Shown here: positions 1 through 7,283 of the stretch, one piece after another
Layout: each line of letters starts with the position of its first letter
How positions within the stretch are numbered: the stretch's first letter is position 1
Assembly: GCA_000403335.2 (NCBI GenBank)
Contig: KE159631.1
Coordinates: 25,110-89,109 of the forward strand
Source: Lachnospiraceae bacterium MD335
GTDB taxonomy: Bacteria > Bacillota > Clostridia > Lachnospirales > Lachnospiraceae
Direction of reading: 5' to 3'
DNA: 64,000 nucleotides
Program-made: the position numbers and the translations under genes
The notes under the pieces: generated by a model
What the model saw: the letters and a program-made list of their open reading frames with translations, nothing else
Databases searched by the model: none
Told to the model about the DNA's origin: nothing

Positions 1-153
1 TTAATAAATATCCGGTGTTACAAGGATAAACTGCAGCAATTGATTCAGCGCGCCAAAAACGTAAGGTCCATTATCCGTCCAGACAGACATTTCAAAAGGA
101 AAGTGAGTCATCACGGAATAACAAATGGTTTTTTCATACGCGTAAATTTATAG
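1..153 (+). CDS. IS4-family transposase, C-terminal end (partial at window edge)
   Basis: This open frame runs in from the left edge and ends at 151-153. Its last residues (NGFFIRVNL) match the C-terminus of the full transposase encoded at 23185-24432 on the other strand. The catalytic part is not in the window. It is likely intact beyond the edge, since no stop or frameshift is seen here. Confidence 0.92.
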   Translation, partial: LINIRCYKDKLQQLIQRAKNVRSIIRPDRHFKRKVSHHGITNGFFIRVNL

Positions 154-186
154 TTAGCGGATTTTCGGCTTAAGTTGACGACATTG
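1..186 (+). mobile_element. Right end of an IS4-family insertion sequence (partial)
   Basis: The first 153 bases encode the last 50 residues of a transposase and end in TAG. They are followed by a terminal repeat (167-186) reading GGCTTAAGTTGACGACATTG. The same sequence occurs in the complete element at 23152-24571 in the opposite orientation; over 186 bases I find one difference (silent, AGG versus AGA). The rest of this copy lies outside the window to the left. The flanking base pattern after the end (TATGTGGAAGTGCC) resembles the target of the other copy (AAAGTGGAAATGCC), so the element may prefer similar targets. Confidence 0.93.
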
Positions 187-310
187 TATGTGGAAGTGCC
201 TCTCAATTAAGCAAAAATAGTTCGGGAAATTGAAAAATCTTATAAATTCATGTATACTGAAAAAAAGAAATTAGACTGCGAAATTGGGGATTTTTGGAGG
301 TAAGATAAAG

Positions 311-772
311 ATGAGCGAAATTATATTTTTAAGATGCGATGGAAATAACAAAGATTTTATAGAAAATTGCAGGTTACTTGATGAGGATTTGGATTTGCGA
401 GTTGGAAAAGTGATTAAACGGGATAAGTATGCTCAATATAACCTAATTGATAAAATAAACGAAGCGATAGTTGTTTATCGGGGAAATAATCCGATTGGTG
501 GTGGTTCGATACGTCCTTATGATGAAAATACAGTAGAGCTAAAAAGAGTGTTTGTCATACCAACTGAACAAGGAAAGGGCATAGGAACAGAGTTGGTTTC
601 TAAACTAATAGAGTGGGCGAAAGAACTGGGATATAAGAAAATGATTTTGGAAACAGGAGAACTTTTAGCGGAATCCTGTCATGTATATTTAAAGTTAGGA
701 TTTAAGCAAATTCCTAATTATGGTGCGTATGTAGATATGCCAGAGTCTCTCTGTATGGGAAAAGAATTATAA
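311..772 (+). CDS. GNAT family N-acetyltransferase
   Basis: A 153-residue protein with the acetyl-CoA binding loop EQGKGIG (about residues 87-93) after the beta strand RVFVIP, the hallmark of GCN5-related acetyltransferases. A C-terminal segment [15 protein letters not shown] fits the last beta-alpha unit of the fold. I start at ATG 311 because a GGAGG site lies at 296-300; an upstream in-frame ATG at 284 has no such site. The substrate cannot be told. It is first of three small modifying-enzyme genes in a row on the plus strand (acetyltransferase, methyltransferase, acetyltransferase). The gene is AT-rich like the rest of the 0.3-10 kb block, suggesting acquired cargo. Confidence 0.85.
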   Translation: MSEIIFLRCDGNNKDFIENCRLLDEDLDLRVGKVIKRDKYAQYNLIDKINEAIVVYRGNNPIGGGSIRPYDENTVELKRVFVIPTEQGKGIGTELVSKLIEWAKELGYKKMILETGELLAESCHVYLKLGFKQIPNYGAYVDMPESLCMGKEL

Positions 773-845
773 GTTGAAACAGGCATATAAGAAATTTATC
801 GTAATGTTGCATATAAAGAAAATTAAGATTGAGGAAGATAATGAT

Positions 846-1631
846 ATGAAGATAATAAACAAAGACATAGATAGCGGAAAACCCTTTGACTGGGGGCAAA
901 CTTCTTTAGATTATGCGAAATTCCGTGATATTTATCCACAAGAGTTTTATCAAAGGATTGTTGACCGTAAATTATGCTTGGACGGACAAACTGTCCTTGA
1001 TATTGGAACAGGAACGGGGGTTCTTCCTAGAAATATGTATCAATATGGGGCGAAGTGGACGGCTGCGGATATTTCAGAAAACCAAATTGAACAAGCAAAA
1101 ATTCTCTCAAAGGGTATGGATATAGATTATCATGTTATATCAACAGAGGATATAAGTTTTTCGGATAATTCTTTTGATGTAATTACAGCCTGTCAGTGTT
1201 TTTGGTATTTTGACCATGAAACTGTTATGCCTAAGTTTTATCGTATGCTGAAACAAGGGGGAAGTATTCTTGTTTTATATATGGCATGGCTGCCGTTTGA
1301 GGATGAGATTGCAGGAGCCAGTGAAAAACTCGTATTAAAATATAATCCAAATTGGAGTGGTGCAGGAGAAACGGAACATCCAATAGACATACCAGATTGT
1401 TATAAAGAAAACTTTGCGCTTGTATATCATGAAGAATTTACTCTAAGAATACCGTTTACCCGTGAAAGCTGGAATGGAAGAATGAAGGCTTGCCGTGGGA
1501 TTGGCGCTTCACTTACCCAGAAAGAGATTTCGATGTGGGAACAAGAGCATATGACGCTCCTTGGACGAATTGCGCTGAATGAATTTGAGATTTTGCATTA
1601 TGCTGCTATTGCAGAGCTTAAAAAGTATTAA
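846..1631 (+). CDS. Class I SAM-dependent methyltransferase
   Basis: A 261-residue protein with the SAM-binding motif VLDIGTGTGV at about residues 50-59, then an acidic strand-2 loop (AADIS) and a Methyltransf_11-like core (SFDVITACQCFWYFD). It should transfer a methyl group from S-adenosylmethionine to an unknown small molecule or macromolecule. Start choice: ATG 846 follows a GAGGAAG site; the longer frame from 774 adds 24 unconvincing residues that would overlap the spacer after the previous gene. It sits between two GNAT genes, about 70 bases after the first, so co-transcription is plausible. Confidence 0.85.
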   Translation: MKIINKDIDSGKPFDWGQTSLDYAKFRDIYPQEFYQRIVDRKLCLDGQTVLDIGTGTGVLPRNMYQYGAKWTAADISENQIEQAKILSKGMDIDYHVISTEDISFSDNSFDVITACQCFWYFDHETVMPKFYRMLKQGGSILVLYMAWLPFEDEIAGASEKLVLKYNPNWSGAGETEHPIDIPDCYKENFALVYHEEFTLRIPFTRESWNGRMKACRGIGASLTQKEISMWEQEHMTLLGRIALNEFEILHYAAIAELKKY

Positions 1632-1673
1632 TTTTTGTTTGTTAAATTAACATATATGAGGTTTTGCATAAAT

Positions 1674-2144
1674 ATGGATTATAAAATTCGAGAAATCAGA
1701 AAAAATGAATATCCAATATTATCTGATTTTCTGTATGAAGCAATTTTTATTCCAAAGGGCATGGACAAGCCGCCAAAATCTATAATTGAGCAGCCAGAGC
1801 TGCAAGTATATGTTGAGGATTTTGGAAAAGAAGATGATTGGTGCTTAGTTGCAGAAGTAAAAGGGAAGATTGTAGGCGCAGTATGGGTGCGTATTATGGA
1901 TGATTATGGGCATATTGATAATGAAACGCCCTCATTTGCTATTTCACTGTATGAGGAATATAGGAATATGGGCATTGGTACAGCACTTATGAGGGATATG
2001 CTTGAATTTTTAAAGAATAAAGGCTACAGACGGACATCCCTTTCTGTACAGAGGGTAAATTATGCGGTTCGTATGTATCAGAAAGTGGGTTTTGAAGTCA
2101 TTGACGAAAATGAGGAAGAATACATCATGGTTTGTCGGTTGTAG
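1674..2144 (+). CDS. GNAT family N-acetyltransferase
   Basis: About 156 residues. The motif RNMGIGTALM (about residues 97-106) is the acetyl-CoA binding signature, and the ending (SVQRVNYAVRMYQKVGFEVI) matches the usual C-terminal half of the family. ATG 1674 is taken as start; TTG 1635 or ATG 1656 are possible but the ribosome site is weak in all cases. The gene follows the methyltransferase by about 40 bases and is probably in the same transcript. Its substrate is unknown; the family includes amino-acid, antibiotic and protein acetylases. Confidence 0.83.
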   Translation: MDYKIREIRKNEYPILSDFLYEAIFIPKGMDKPPKSIIEQPELQVYVEDFGKEDDWCLVAEVKGKIVGAVWVRIMDDYGHIDNETPSFAISLYEEYRNMGIGTALMRDMLEFLKNKGYRRTSLSVQRVNYAVRMYQKVGFEVIDENEEEYIMVCRL

Positions 2145-2183
2145 TGTGATGAGGAGGGCATATGTAAATGTCTGATAATTTAG

Positions 2184-2330
2184 ATGAAAAACAGTAAAGG
2201 AAGCCTTAAAAACATTATTGAGAATAATAGCACTATTCCGTATAAGGCTAAAACGGAAAGCGATAATAGAATTGGAACACAATCCAGAAAAATTGCTACA
2301 AGAGTGCCTGTTATATATGCTGTCATATAA
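2184..2330 (+). CDS. Possible small protein of 48 residues (unrecognised)
   Basis: An uninterrupted frame from ATG to TAA between the GNAT gene and the KilA-N gene. It has no strong ribosome site and no recognised motif; it is basic and polar. Another frame over the same bases is equally unconvincing, so this may be a remnant of a larger gene. Low confidence. Confidence 0.25.
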   Translation: MKNSKGSLKNIIENNSTIPYKAKTESDNRIGTQSRKIATRVPVIYAVI

Positions 2331-2365
2331 GGGATAATCTGTGATAAAGGAAGTGGTTGGAGATA

Positions 2366-3232
2366 ATGAAAAATATGAAAATAGATGCCAATGGGACAGA
2401 AATCAGAGTAATGGGTGATGTTGTAAATGAAGAAGCTTATATTTCTTTAACGGATATTGCCAAATATAAAAATCCAGACAATGCTTTTATCGTGGTTGCG
2501 AACTGGATGCGTAATCATTCCACGATTGCATTTTTGGGTTTGTGGGAACAGATTCATAATCCCAATTTTAAACCTATCGAATTCGATAGGTTTAAAGCAG
2601 AGTCGGGAGATAATGCGTTTACATTGACACCGCAACAATGGATAAAAGCAACAGATGCAATCGGTATTATATCAAAATCGGGGAGATATGGCGGTACATA
2701 TGCTCACACAGATATAGCCTTTGAGTTTGCGTCTTGGATTTCACCAGAATTTAAGCTCTATATTATCAAGGACTATCAGCGGTTAAAGAAAGACGAAGCG
2801 AACCGGTTGACGATTGGTTGGGATGCTAAAAGGGAACTTTCAAAAATAAATTACCGTATTCATACAGATGCGGTAAAGGAGTTTCTGATAACACCAACAT
2901 TATCCCCACAAGAAATGGCATATACATACGCATCCGAGGCAGATATTCTTAATATGGCTTTGTTTGGAAAGACGGCGGCACAATGGAGAAACGAAAAGGG
3001 AATAAGCGGAAAAACACCTAATATCAGAGATTTTGCTTCGGCAGAGGAATTAGTTGTACTTATCAATTTGGAAGATACTAATGCTGATTTGATAAGACAG
3101 GAAGTGCCTAAAATCGAGAGGTTAAAAATATTAAGAGAAAAGGCATATCGGCAACTTGAAATTCTGAAAAAGAACCAAGAAACTCTTGATGCATTGAAGA
3201 AAAATCTGATCGAAGATACGGAAACAATGTAG
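2366..3232 (+). CDS. KilA-N domain protein (phage antirepressor type)
   Basis: A 288-residue protein. The N-terminal part (about residues 10-115) has the KilA-N pattern: a VNEEAYISLTDIAKYKN start, a WMRNHSTIAFLGLWE helix and the family loop NPNFKPIEFDRFK, then WISPEFKLYIIKDYQRLK. The C-terminal half is helical and charged (KKNQETLDALKKN). KilA-N proteins are DNA-binding phage or mobile-element proteins, often antirepressors. ATG 2366 lies after GGAG; ATG 2375 is an alternative. The coding sequence contains a perfect 30-base palindrome (2567-2596) over the family-specific loop. No phage structural genes are nearby, so this is an orphan phage-type gene. Confidence 0.85.
   Translation: MKNMKIDANGTEIRVMGDVVNEEAYISLTDIAKYKNPDNAFIVVANWMRNHSTIAFLGLWEQIHNPNFKPIEFDRFKAESGDNAFTLTPQQWIKATDAIGIISKSGRYGGTYAHTDIAFEFASWISPEFKLYIIKDYQRLKKDEANRLTIGWDAKRELSKINYRIHTDAVKEFLITPTLSPQEMAYTYASEADILNMALFGKTAAQWRNEKGISGKTPNIRDFASAEELVVLINLEDTNADLIRQEVPKIERLKILREKAYRQLEILKKNQETLDALKKNLIEDTETM
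2567..2596. repeat. Perfect 30-bp palindrome inside the KilA-N gene
   Basis: Each half reads TTTAAACCTATCGAA towards the centre, which is a GAATTC. It covers the codons for the conserved loop FKPIEFDRFK, so part of the symmetry may follow from the protein motif, but perfect symmetry over 30 bases is more than the protein demands. It could be a protein binding site or fold into an mRNA hairpin. Confidence 0.9.
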
Positions 3233-3392
3233 GTTTGTCAAACATTTGTTATATTGGCGTAAGATGAGTGCCCAATAGTTGTTTGGGAGAATTTTGTTTT
3301 TTACAGTATGCGGAGGGTATTATTAGCAAGGGAAGGGTAGAAGGAGAGACTTTTGATTTGCGTTTTATTTTGTGCTCAATTGTTTCGAGTAA

Positions 3393-3456
3393 AATAGACT
3401 CTTGAACTTTTTTTGCATTTAGTTGAAAATACAAAAAATATAAGGAAGAGTCTATT
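3393..3456. repeat. 11-bp inverted repeat upstream of the DUF262 gene
   Basis: AATAGACTCTT at 3393-3403 is mirrored by AAGAGTCTATT at 3446-3456 with 42 bases between. The right arm overlaps a possible promoter (TATTGA at 3453, TATAAT at 3475). It may be an operator or the edge of a small element. Confidence 0.55.
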
Positions 3457-3480
3457 GACAAAGAAGATGCAGTATATAAT
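3453..3480 (+). promoter_or_regulatory. Possible promoter of the DUF262 gene
   Basis: TATTGA, a 16-base spacer and a perfect TATAAT (3475-3480) lie 28 bases before the start codon region with its AAGGAGG site. The -35 element is weak, so this is tentative. Confidence 0.4.
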
Positions 3481-3508
3481 GACCTTAAACAGCGAAGGAG
3501 GAGAAGTG

Positions 3509-4690
3509 ATGTCTTTTATAATGTCTTTTTCTTATGATTCTAGACCAATACAAACATTGCTGAATCAGATTAGAAACATAAATAAGCGTGATGGCATTGA
3601 TTTACAGCCTAAATTTCAGAGAGGATATATTTGGAGTACTGATTTTAAGGATAAATTATTATACAGTATTATAAAAAGTTATCCGATTGGAAATGTAAGT
3701 TTGAGAGTTCGTACAGAAAAAAATGATAAAGGTGCAATGTTTGAGGTGGTTGATGGACAACAAAGGTTGACGACTATTTATAAATTTATTGAAAATGAAT
3801 ATGTTATACAGAGTGATGTTTCGAGGTCAATTATTGAATATATTATAGAGTATGTAGGTGAGGATTCAGATATTAGATTATTGAAATTAAAGAAAAAATT
3901 ACATAATAAAGGGAAAATTCTACTTAGTTTTAAGCATTTACCTCAAGTCATCCAAGACAATATTTTGGCATATAATATATCTATTACTAATATAACAAAT
4001 GCTTCCGATGAAGAAATTACAGAATATTTTAGATATCTTCAAAACCAAGAACGATTGAGAGCGGGAGAAATTATAAATTCTGTGCCAGATACTGAGTTGG
4101 ACAAATATTTAAAAATGATTAATGATATAGATTTATTGCTGGACAAACTTTCTTTTGGAAATAAACGTAAACAGTTTGACAGGGTTTTTTATAGTATTTT
4201 GGGATTAATTGACGGGAAAATTGGATTTGGTGTGACAGATAAGGAAGTTATGAGATTTGTTTCTGAGTGTAGTGAATTAAATGAAGAAACAATTGCAAAA
4301 ACACTTTATTGTATAGATGTACTTAATTCAATTGTAGATAATAATAGTATTCCTATTAAATATATGTCCTGTAATGCTAGGGCAATGAAATTTTTCTTGT
4401 TGTTGATTGTTCTAAAATTTGTAGATTTTACGGAGAATGGTAAAGATAAATTAAAGGCTTTAGATTCTATAAATGAAAAGCTTTCAGCATTTAGTTCAGC
4501 CAAGGCTGATAGTGTGAAAGGGGCTTTTCATGGATATTCAGACGCTGTAGTTGAAGAGTATCGATTGTTGGCGCTTATTTCAAAAGGAGGTCATTCATTT
4601 AAAAGAGTAGAAAATAGAATGAAAATTTTAGCGTATTATGTCAATAGTTTTGATAATAAAATTCAACCATCGGGAATAATACCTGTTTAG
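3509..4690 (+). CDS. DUF262 domain protein (ParB/GmrS-like fold)
   Basis: A 393-residue protein. The N-terminal DUF262 domain shows KFQRGYIWS (about residues 33-41), SYPIGNV, the hallmark VDGQQRLTT (about 81-89) and YFRYLQNQERLRAGE. DUF262 is the nucleotide-using half of the GmrSD type IV restriction enzymes and occurs in several defence proteins. The C-terminal HNH domain (DUF1524) of GmrSD is not visible here; the remaining part is helical. It stands alone, with ATG 3509 after a strong AAGGAGG site; the longer frame from 3413 reads through that site and is rejected. Role in defence is an inference from the family and from the SIR2-STAND gene 2.6 kb downstream. Confidence 0.82.
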   Translation: MSFIMSFSYDSRPIQTLLNQIRNINKRDGIDLQPKFQRGYIWSTDFKDKLLYSIIKSYPIGNVSLRVRTEKNDKGAMFEVVDGQQRLTTIYKFIENEYVIQSDVSRSIIEYIIEYVGEDSDIRLLKLKKKLHNKGKILLSFKHLPQVIQDNILAYNISITNITNASDEEITEYFRYLQNQERLRAGEIINSVPDTELDKYLKMINDIDLLLDKLSFGNKRKQFDRVFYSILGLIDGKIGFGVTDKEVMRFVSECSELNEETIAKTLYCIDVLNSIVDNNSIPIKYMSCNARAMKFFLLLIVLKFVDFTENGKDKLKALDSINEKLSAFSSAKADSVKGAFHGYSDAVVEEYRLLALISKGGHSFKRVENRMKILAYYVNSFDNKIQPSGIIPV

Positions 4691-5057
4691 AAAAGTGAAA
4701 GTGATGTACAGATTTGAAAGTAAATGTGTATAAGACTCAATATAAAGTAGTTGATAATTAATAAAGATAATATTTGTGTTGTTATAAGAATACAGTCTTA
4801 AAACTGTATGAAAGTACGAGGTACGAGTGTTTTTATGTATTCCTATATTAATGGTCAATTCGCTAAATAAAATTGTTTATGATTAAAATCATAACATATA
4901 GTTATTATCCGCAGTTGCAGAGCCAGTGTTATCAGCAGCGATAACAAAATGATAACATTAGCTTATATAGGCAGGATAATATGGATATATCAAATAATCA
5001 AGAGATATACATACTCGACAGAGAATAAATGCTAAGCAAAATTAGTTAGGAAAAGTC
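4691..5057. other. Intergenic region without a recognised gene
   Basis: AT-rich, stops in all frames, no protein match recognised. It holds two close copies of a GATAACA word (around 4939-4957). It leads into the 149-bp repeat that starts at 5058. Confidence 0.5.
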
Positions 5058-5206
5058 GAGTTCGAGTGATGAAATGGGCTTTAAGAAGCTAGTATTTATG
5101 CGGATTCCAAACAAAATTGTTTAGGCGTTGGCAACGATTTGGCAACATTTTTCACATCACGCAATAAATAATTACATCAATGGCATAAGAAAAACCTTGC
5201 TGATTT
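5058..5206. repeat. 149-bp dispersed repeat, copy A (att-like)
   Basis: This segment and 25960-26108 are the same length and differ at roughly a dozen positions. It begins GAGTTCGAGTGATGAAATGG, contains two TTGGCAAC words (5128-5135, 5139-5146) and ends CCTTGCTGATTT. Non-coding. The TTGGCAAC pair and the GAGTTCGA core look like an integrase attachment region; copy B lies next to a Tn916-type integrase block. Confidence 0.9.
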
Positions 5207-5253
5207 TCAGATGAAATGATTAAAAAGTCGCTGGAACGATAAAGGGTAAGTGA

Positions 5254-5259
5254 TATAAT
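5254..5259 (+). promoter_or_regulatory. Probable -10 element of the HAD/kinase/GNAT operon
   Basis: A perfect TATAAT 39 bases before the ATG of the HAD gene. No good -35 box is seen at 17 bases (CTGGAA), so strength is uncertain. Confidence 0.45.
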
Positions 5260-5297
5260 CAGAGAAGCAAACTTGAAGATACAGGAGTAATTATCTG

Positions 5298-5915
5298 ATG
5301 TTTAAGGAGATTAAGTGGTTATTTTTTGATGTTGGTTCAACAATAATGAACGAGCAAGTTGCATATGAACATAGGATGAGAGATATTGCTAACGCAGCAA
5401 ATATATCTTTCGAAAAAGTATATGAGATAGCTATGGCATATTATAAGTTGAATAAAAAAGGTGATTTGGAAGTAGCTAGGGAATTAGGCGTATCATTGCC
5501 AAAATGGTATAAGGAAGATGAATTTTTATATGATAATGCAATTCAATGTTTTGAAACTTTGAGCAAAAAATATAAAATTGGTATAATTGCCAATCAATCA
5601 TTAGGTACTGAAGAAAGATTAGCTCATCAAGGTATTTTAAAATTTATCAAATTAATTGTCGCTTCGGCAGAAGAAGGTGTTGCAAAACCGGACAGAAGAA
5701 TATTTGAAATTGCATTAGAGAGAAGTAATTGTAAACCGATTAATGCGATTATGATTGGAGATAGAATAGATAATGATATCATTCCGGCTAAACGAATGGG
5801 CATGAACACAATATGGATTAAGCAGGGATTTGGACCATATTGGAATATTAAGGAAGAAATTGAAAAAGCTGATTTTGTAATCAACAATTTGACAGAGCTT
5901 TGTAATCTTTTGTGA
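5298..5915 (+). CDS. HAD family hydrolase
   Basis: A 205-residue phosphatase-type protein. Motif I is FFDVGSTI (residues 9-16), with the nucleophile Asp and a Gly in place of the second Asp, as in several HAD subfamilies; motif II is the IIANQS strand; motif III is the Lys in VAKPD; motif IV is MIGDRIDNDI with two or three acidic residues for magnesium. A helical cap lies between motifs I and II. The start has an AGGAG site 10 bases upstream. It leads a three-gene operon with a P-loop kinase and an acetyltransferase. Substrate unknown, probably a small phosphorylated metabolite. Confidence 0.87.
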   Translation: MFKEIKWLFFDVGSTIMNEQVAYEHRMRDIANAANISFEKVYEIAMAYYKLNKKGDLEVARELGVSLPKWYKEDEFLYDNAIQCFETLSKKYKIGIIANQSLGTEERLAHQGILKFIKLIVASAEEGVAKPDRRIFEIALERSNCKPINAIMIGDRIDNDIIPAKRMGMNTIWIKQGFGPYWNIKEEIEKADFVINNLTELCNLL

Positions 5916-5946
5916 GATAGTCTCTGGCTTGGAAAGAGGAGATTTT

Positions 5947-6501
5947 ATGGGAATTATTATATGTGGGTTAAATGGTGCGGGAAAGAGTACGCTTGGAAAG
6001 GTTCTTGCAGAGAAATTGAACTTTTATTTTATAGACATTGAAGACTTATATTTTCCCAAAACTGACCCTAATTATATGTATGCTTCTCCACGTACTCGTG
6101 AAGAAGTGGAAACGATTTTGTTACATGAAATGAAAACACATGAAAACTTCATACTCGCTTCTGTTAAAGGAGATTATGGAGAAGATATTTATTCTTTAAT
6201 TCAGACCGCTATATTGCTTGATGTTCCAAAGGGTATTCGGATGCAACGAGTTAAAAAGCGCTCTTTTCAGAAATTTGGCAATAGAATGTTGTCAGGAGGA
6301 GATTTGTATGAGCAGGAAGAAAAGTTTTTTCGTCTTGTGGAATCCAGAGATGAGAATACTATTGAAGAATGGGTAAGGTCATTGAAATGCCCGGTTATGC
6401 GGATTGATGGAACAAAACCCATTGATGAGAATACGAACTTCATTATAGCACTTATGCGGGATAAAAATTTGTTTGCTAAAGAAATGGGGAATAAAAAATG
6501 A
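5947..6501 (+). CDS. P-loop small-molecule kinase (AAA_18/shikimate-kinase like)
   Basis: A 184-residue protein with Walker A GLNGAGKST at residues 6-14 right at the N-terminus, an acidic FIDIEDLYF segment typical of adenylate/shikimate kinase-like folds, and a basic lid (MQRVKKRSFQKFG). It should transfer phosphate from ATP to a small substrate; which one is unknown. ATG 5947 follows GAGGAG; the frame start at 5929 would place the ribosome site inside the gene. The last four bases overlap the next gene (ATGA), indicating translational coupling. Confidence 0.82.
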   Translation: MGIIICGLNGAGKSTLGKVLAEKLNFYFIDIEDLYFPKTDPNYMYASPRTREEVETILLHEMKTHENFILASVKGDYGEDIYSLIQTAILLDVPKGIRMQRVKKRSFQKFGNRMLSGGDLYEQEEKFFRLVESRDENTIEEWVRSLKCPVMRIDGTKPIDENTNFIIALMRDKNLFAKEMGNKK

Positions 6502-7016
6502 CTTGTAAGATAAGAAAATGGAAATTATCAGATGCAAAAGATTTGGCAATGGCTCTCTCCAATAGAAAGATTCAAGATAATCTTCGGGATGGATTGCCCT
6601 ATCCATATACAGAGCAGGACGGATTAGACTATATTTCTTCTATGGTTTCCGCAGATGAAAATGAAACGTTTGCTTTTGCTATTACAGTAGATGACAAGGC
6701 GGTGGGGAGCATTGGTGTTTTTCGACAGGAAAATATTCATAGACAGACTGCAGAGTTGGGATATTATATTGCCGAGAAATACTGGGGGAAAGGTATAATG
6801 ACCGAAGCAGTGACGCAAATTTGCGAATATGTTTTTGAAAAGAGTGATATTATTCGTATTTATGCAGAACCATTTGCATATAACGAAGCGTCTTGCAGAG
6901 TGCTTGAAAAAGCGGGATTCCAATATGAGGGTACATTAAGAAGCAATGCTGTAAAAAATGGTAAAGTCATTGACATGAAGATGTATTCTCTACTGAGAAC
7001 AGAAATATCACTTTGA
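6498..7016 (+). CDS. RimJ/RimL-type GNAT N-acetyltransferase
   Basis: A 172-residue protein of the Acetyltransf_3 group. ELGYYIAEKYWGKGIMTEAV (residues about 91-110) is the acetyl-CoA loop and CRVLEKAGFQYEGTLR is the usual C-terminal strand-helix of RimJ-like enzymes, which acetylate protein N-termini, antibiotics or small amines. The start ATG overlaps the kinase stop by four bases. Together with the HAD hydrolase and kinase it forms a compact operon whose joint substrate is unknown; a detoxification role would fit but is a guess. Confidence 0.88.
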   Translation: MTCKIRKWKLSDAKDLAMALSNRKIQDNLRDGLPYPYTEQDGLDYISSMVSADENETFAFAITVDDKAVGSIGVFRQENIHRQTAELGYYIAEKYWGKGIMTEAVTQICEYVFEKSDIIRIYAEPFAYNEASCRVLEKAGFQYEGTLRSNAVKNGKVIDMKMYSLLRTEISL

Positions 7017-7067
7017 TTTTTATTGTGTAGTGGTGGTAATAAAAAATGTTTTTTCCTTGTTGATTAT

Positions 7068-7097
7068 ATATTACATGGTGCTAGCACCATGTAATAT
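7068..7097. repeat. 30-bp perfect palindrome, family member 1
   Basis: Each half reads ATATTACATGGTGCT to the centre of GCTAGC. The inner part ATGGTGCTAGCACCAT also occurs at 22423-22438 and 25791-25812. It lies downstream of the GNAT operon. There is no run of T after it, so it is not a usual terminator. Similar bases also follow each copy (compare GAAGGAGAAAGTCAGTG here with CAAGGGGAAAATCTGTG at the third). Confidence 0.92.
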
Positions 7098-7283
7098 TGG
7101 TGGCGAAGGAGAAAGTCAGTGTTTGATTTATGGTATGTTGCACTTTAATTCTCTTTGAAATTCTTATTTTGTAAGGATATTGGAAAGAAAAAATAGGTAT
7201 GTATTTTATAAAACACATATAAATGTAATTAATAATAGCAAAGAACATGTCGATTAAAATATTAAAATACATGGAGGAAAATT

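Noticed and set aside
5058-5075. tRNA 3' end (T-loop-like GAGTTCGAGT)
   Set aside because: No acceptor stem, anticodon arm or CCA context could be built around it at any of the three copies.
7068-7097. Rho-independent terminator for the GNAT operon
   Set aside because: The palindrome is perfect but has no U-tract and the same core occurs at two other unrelated places.
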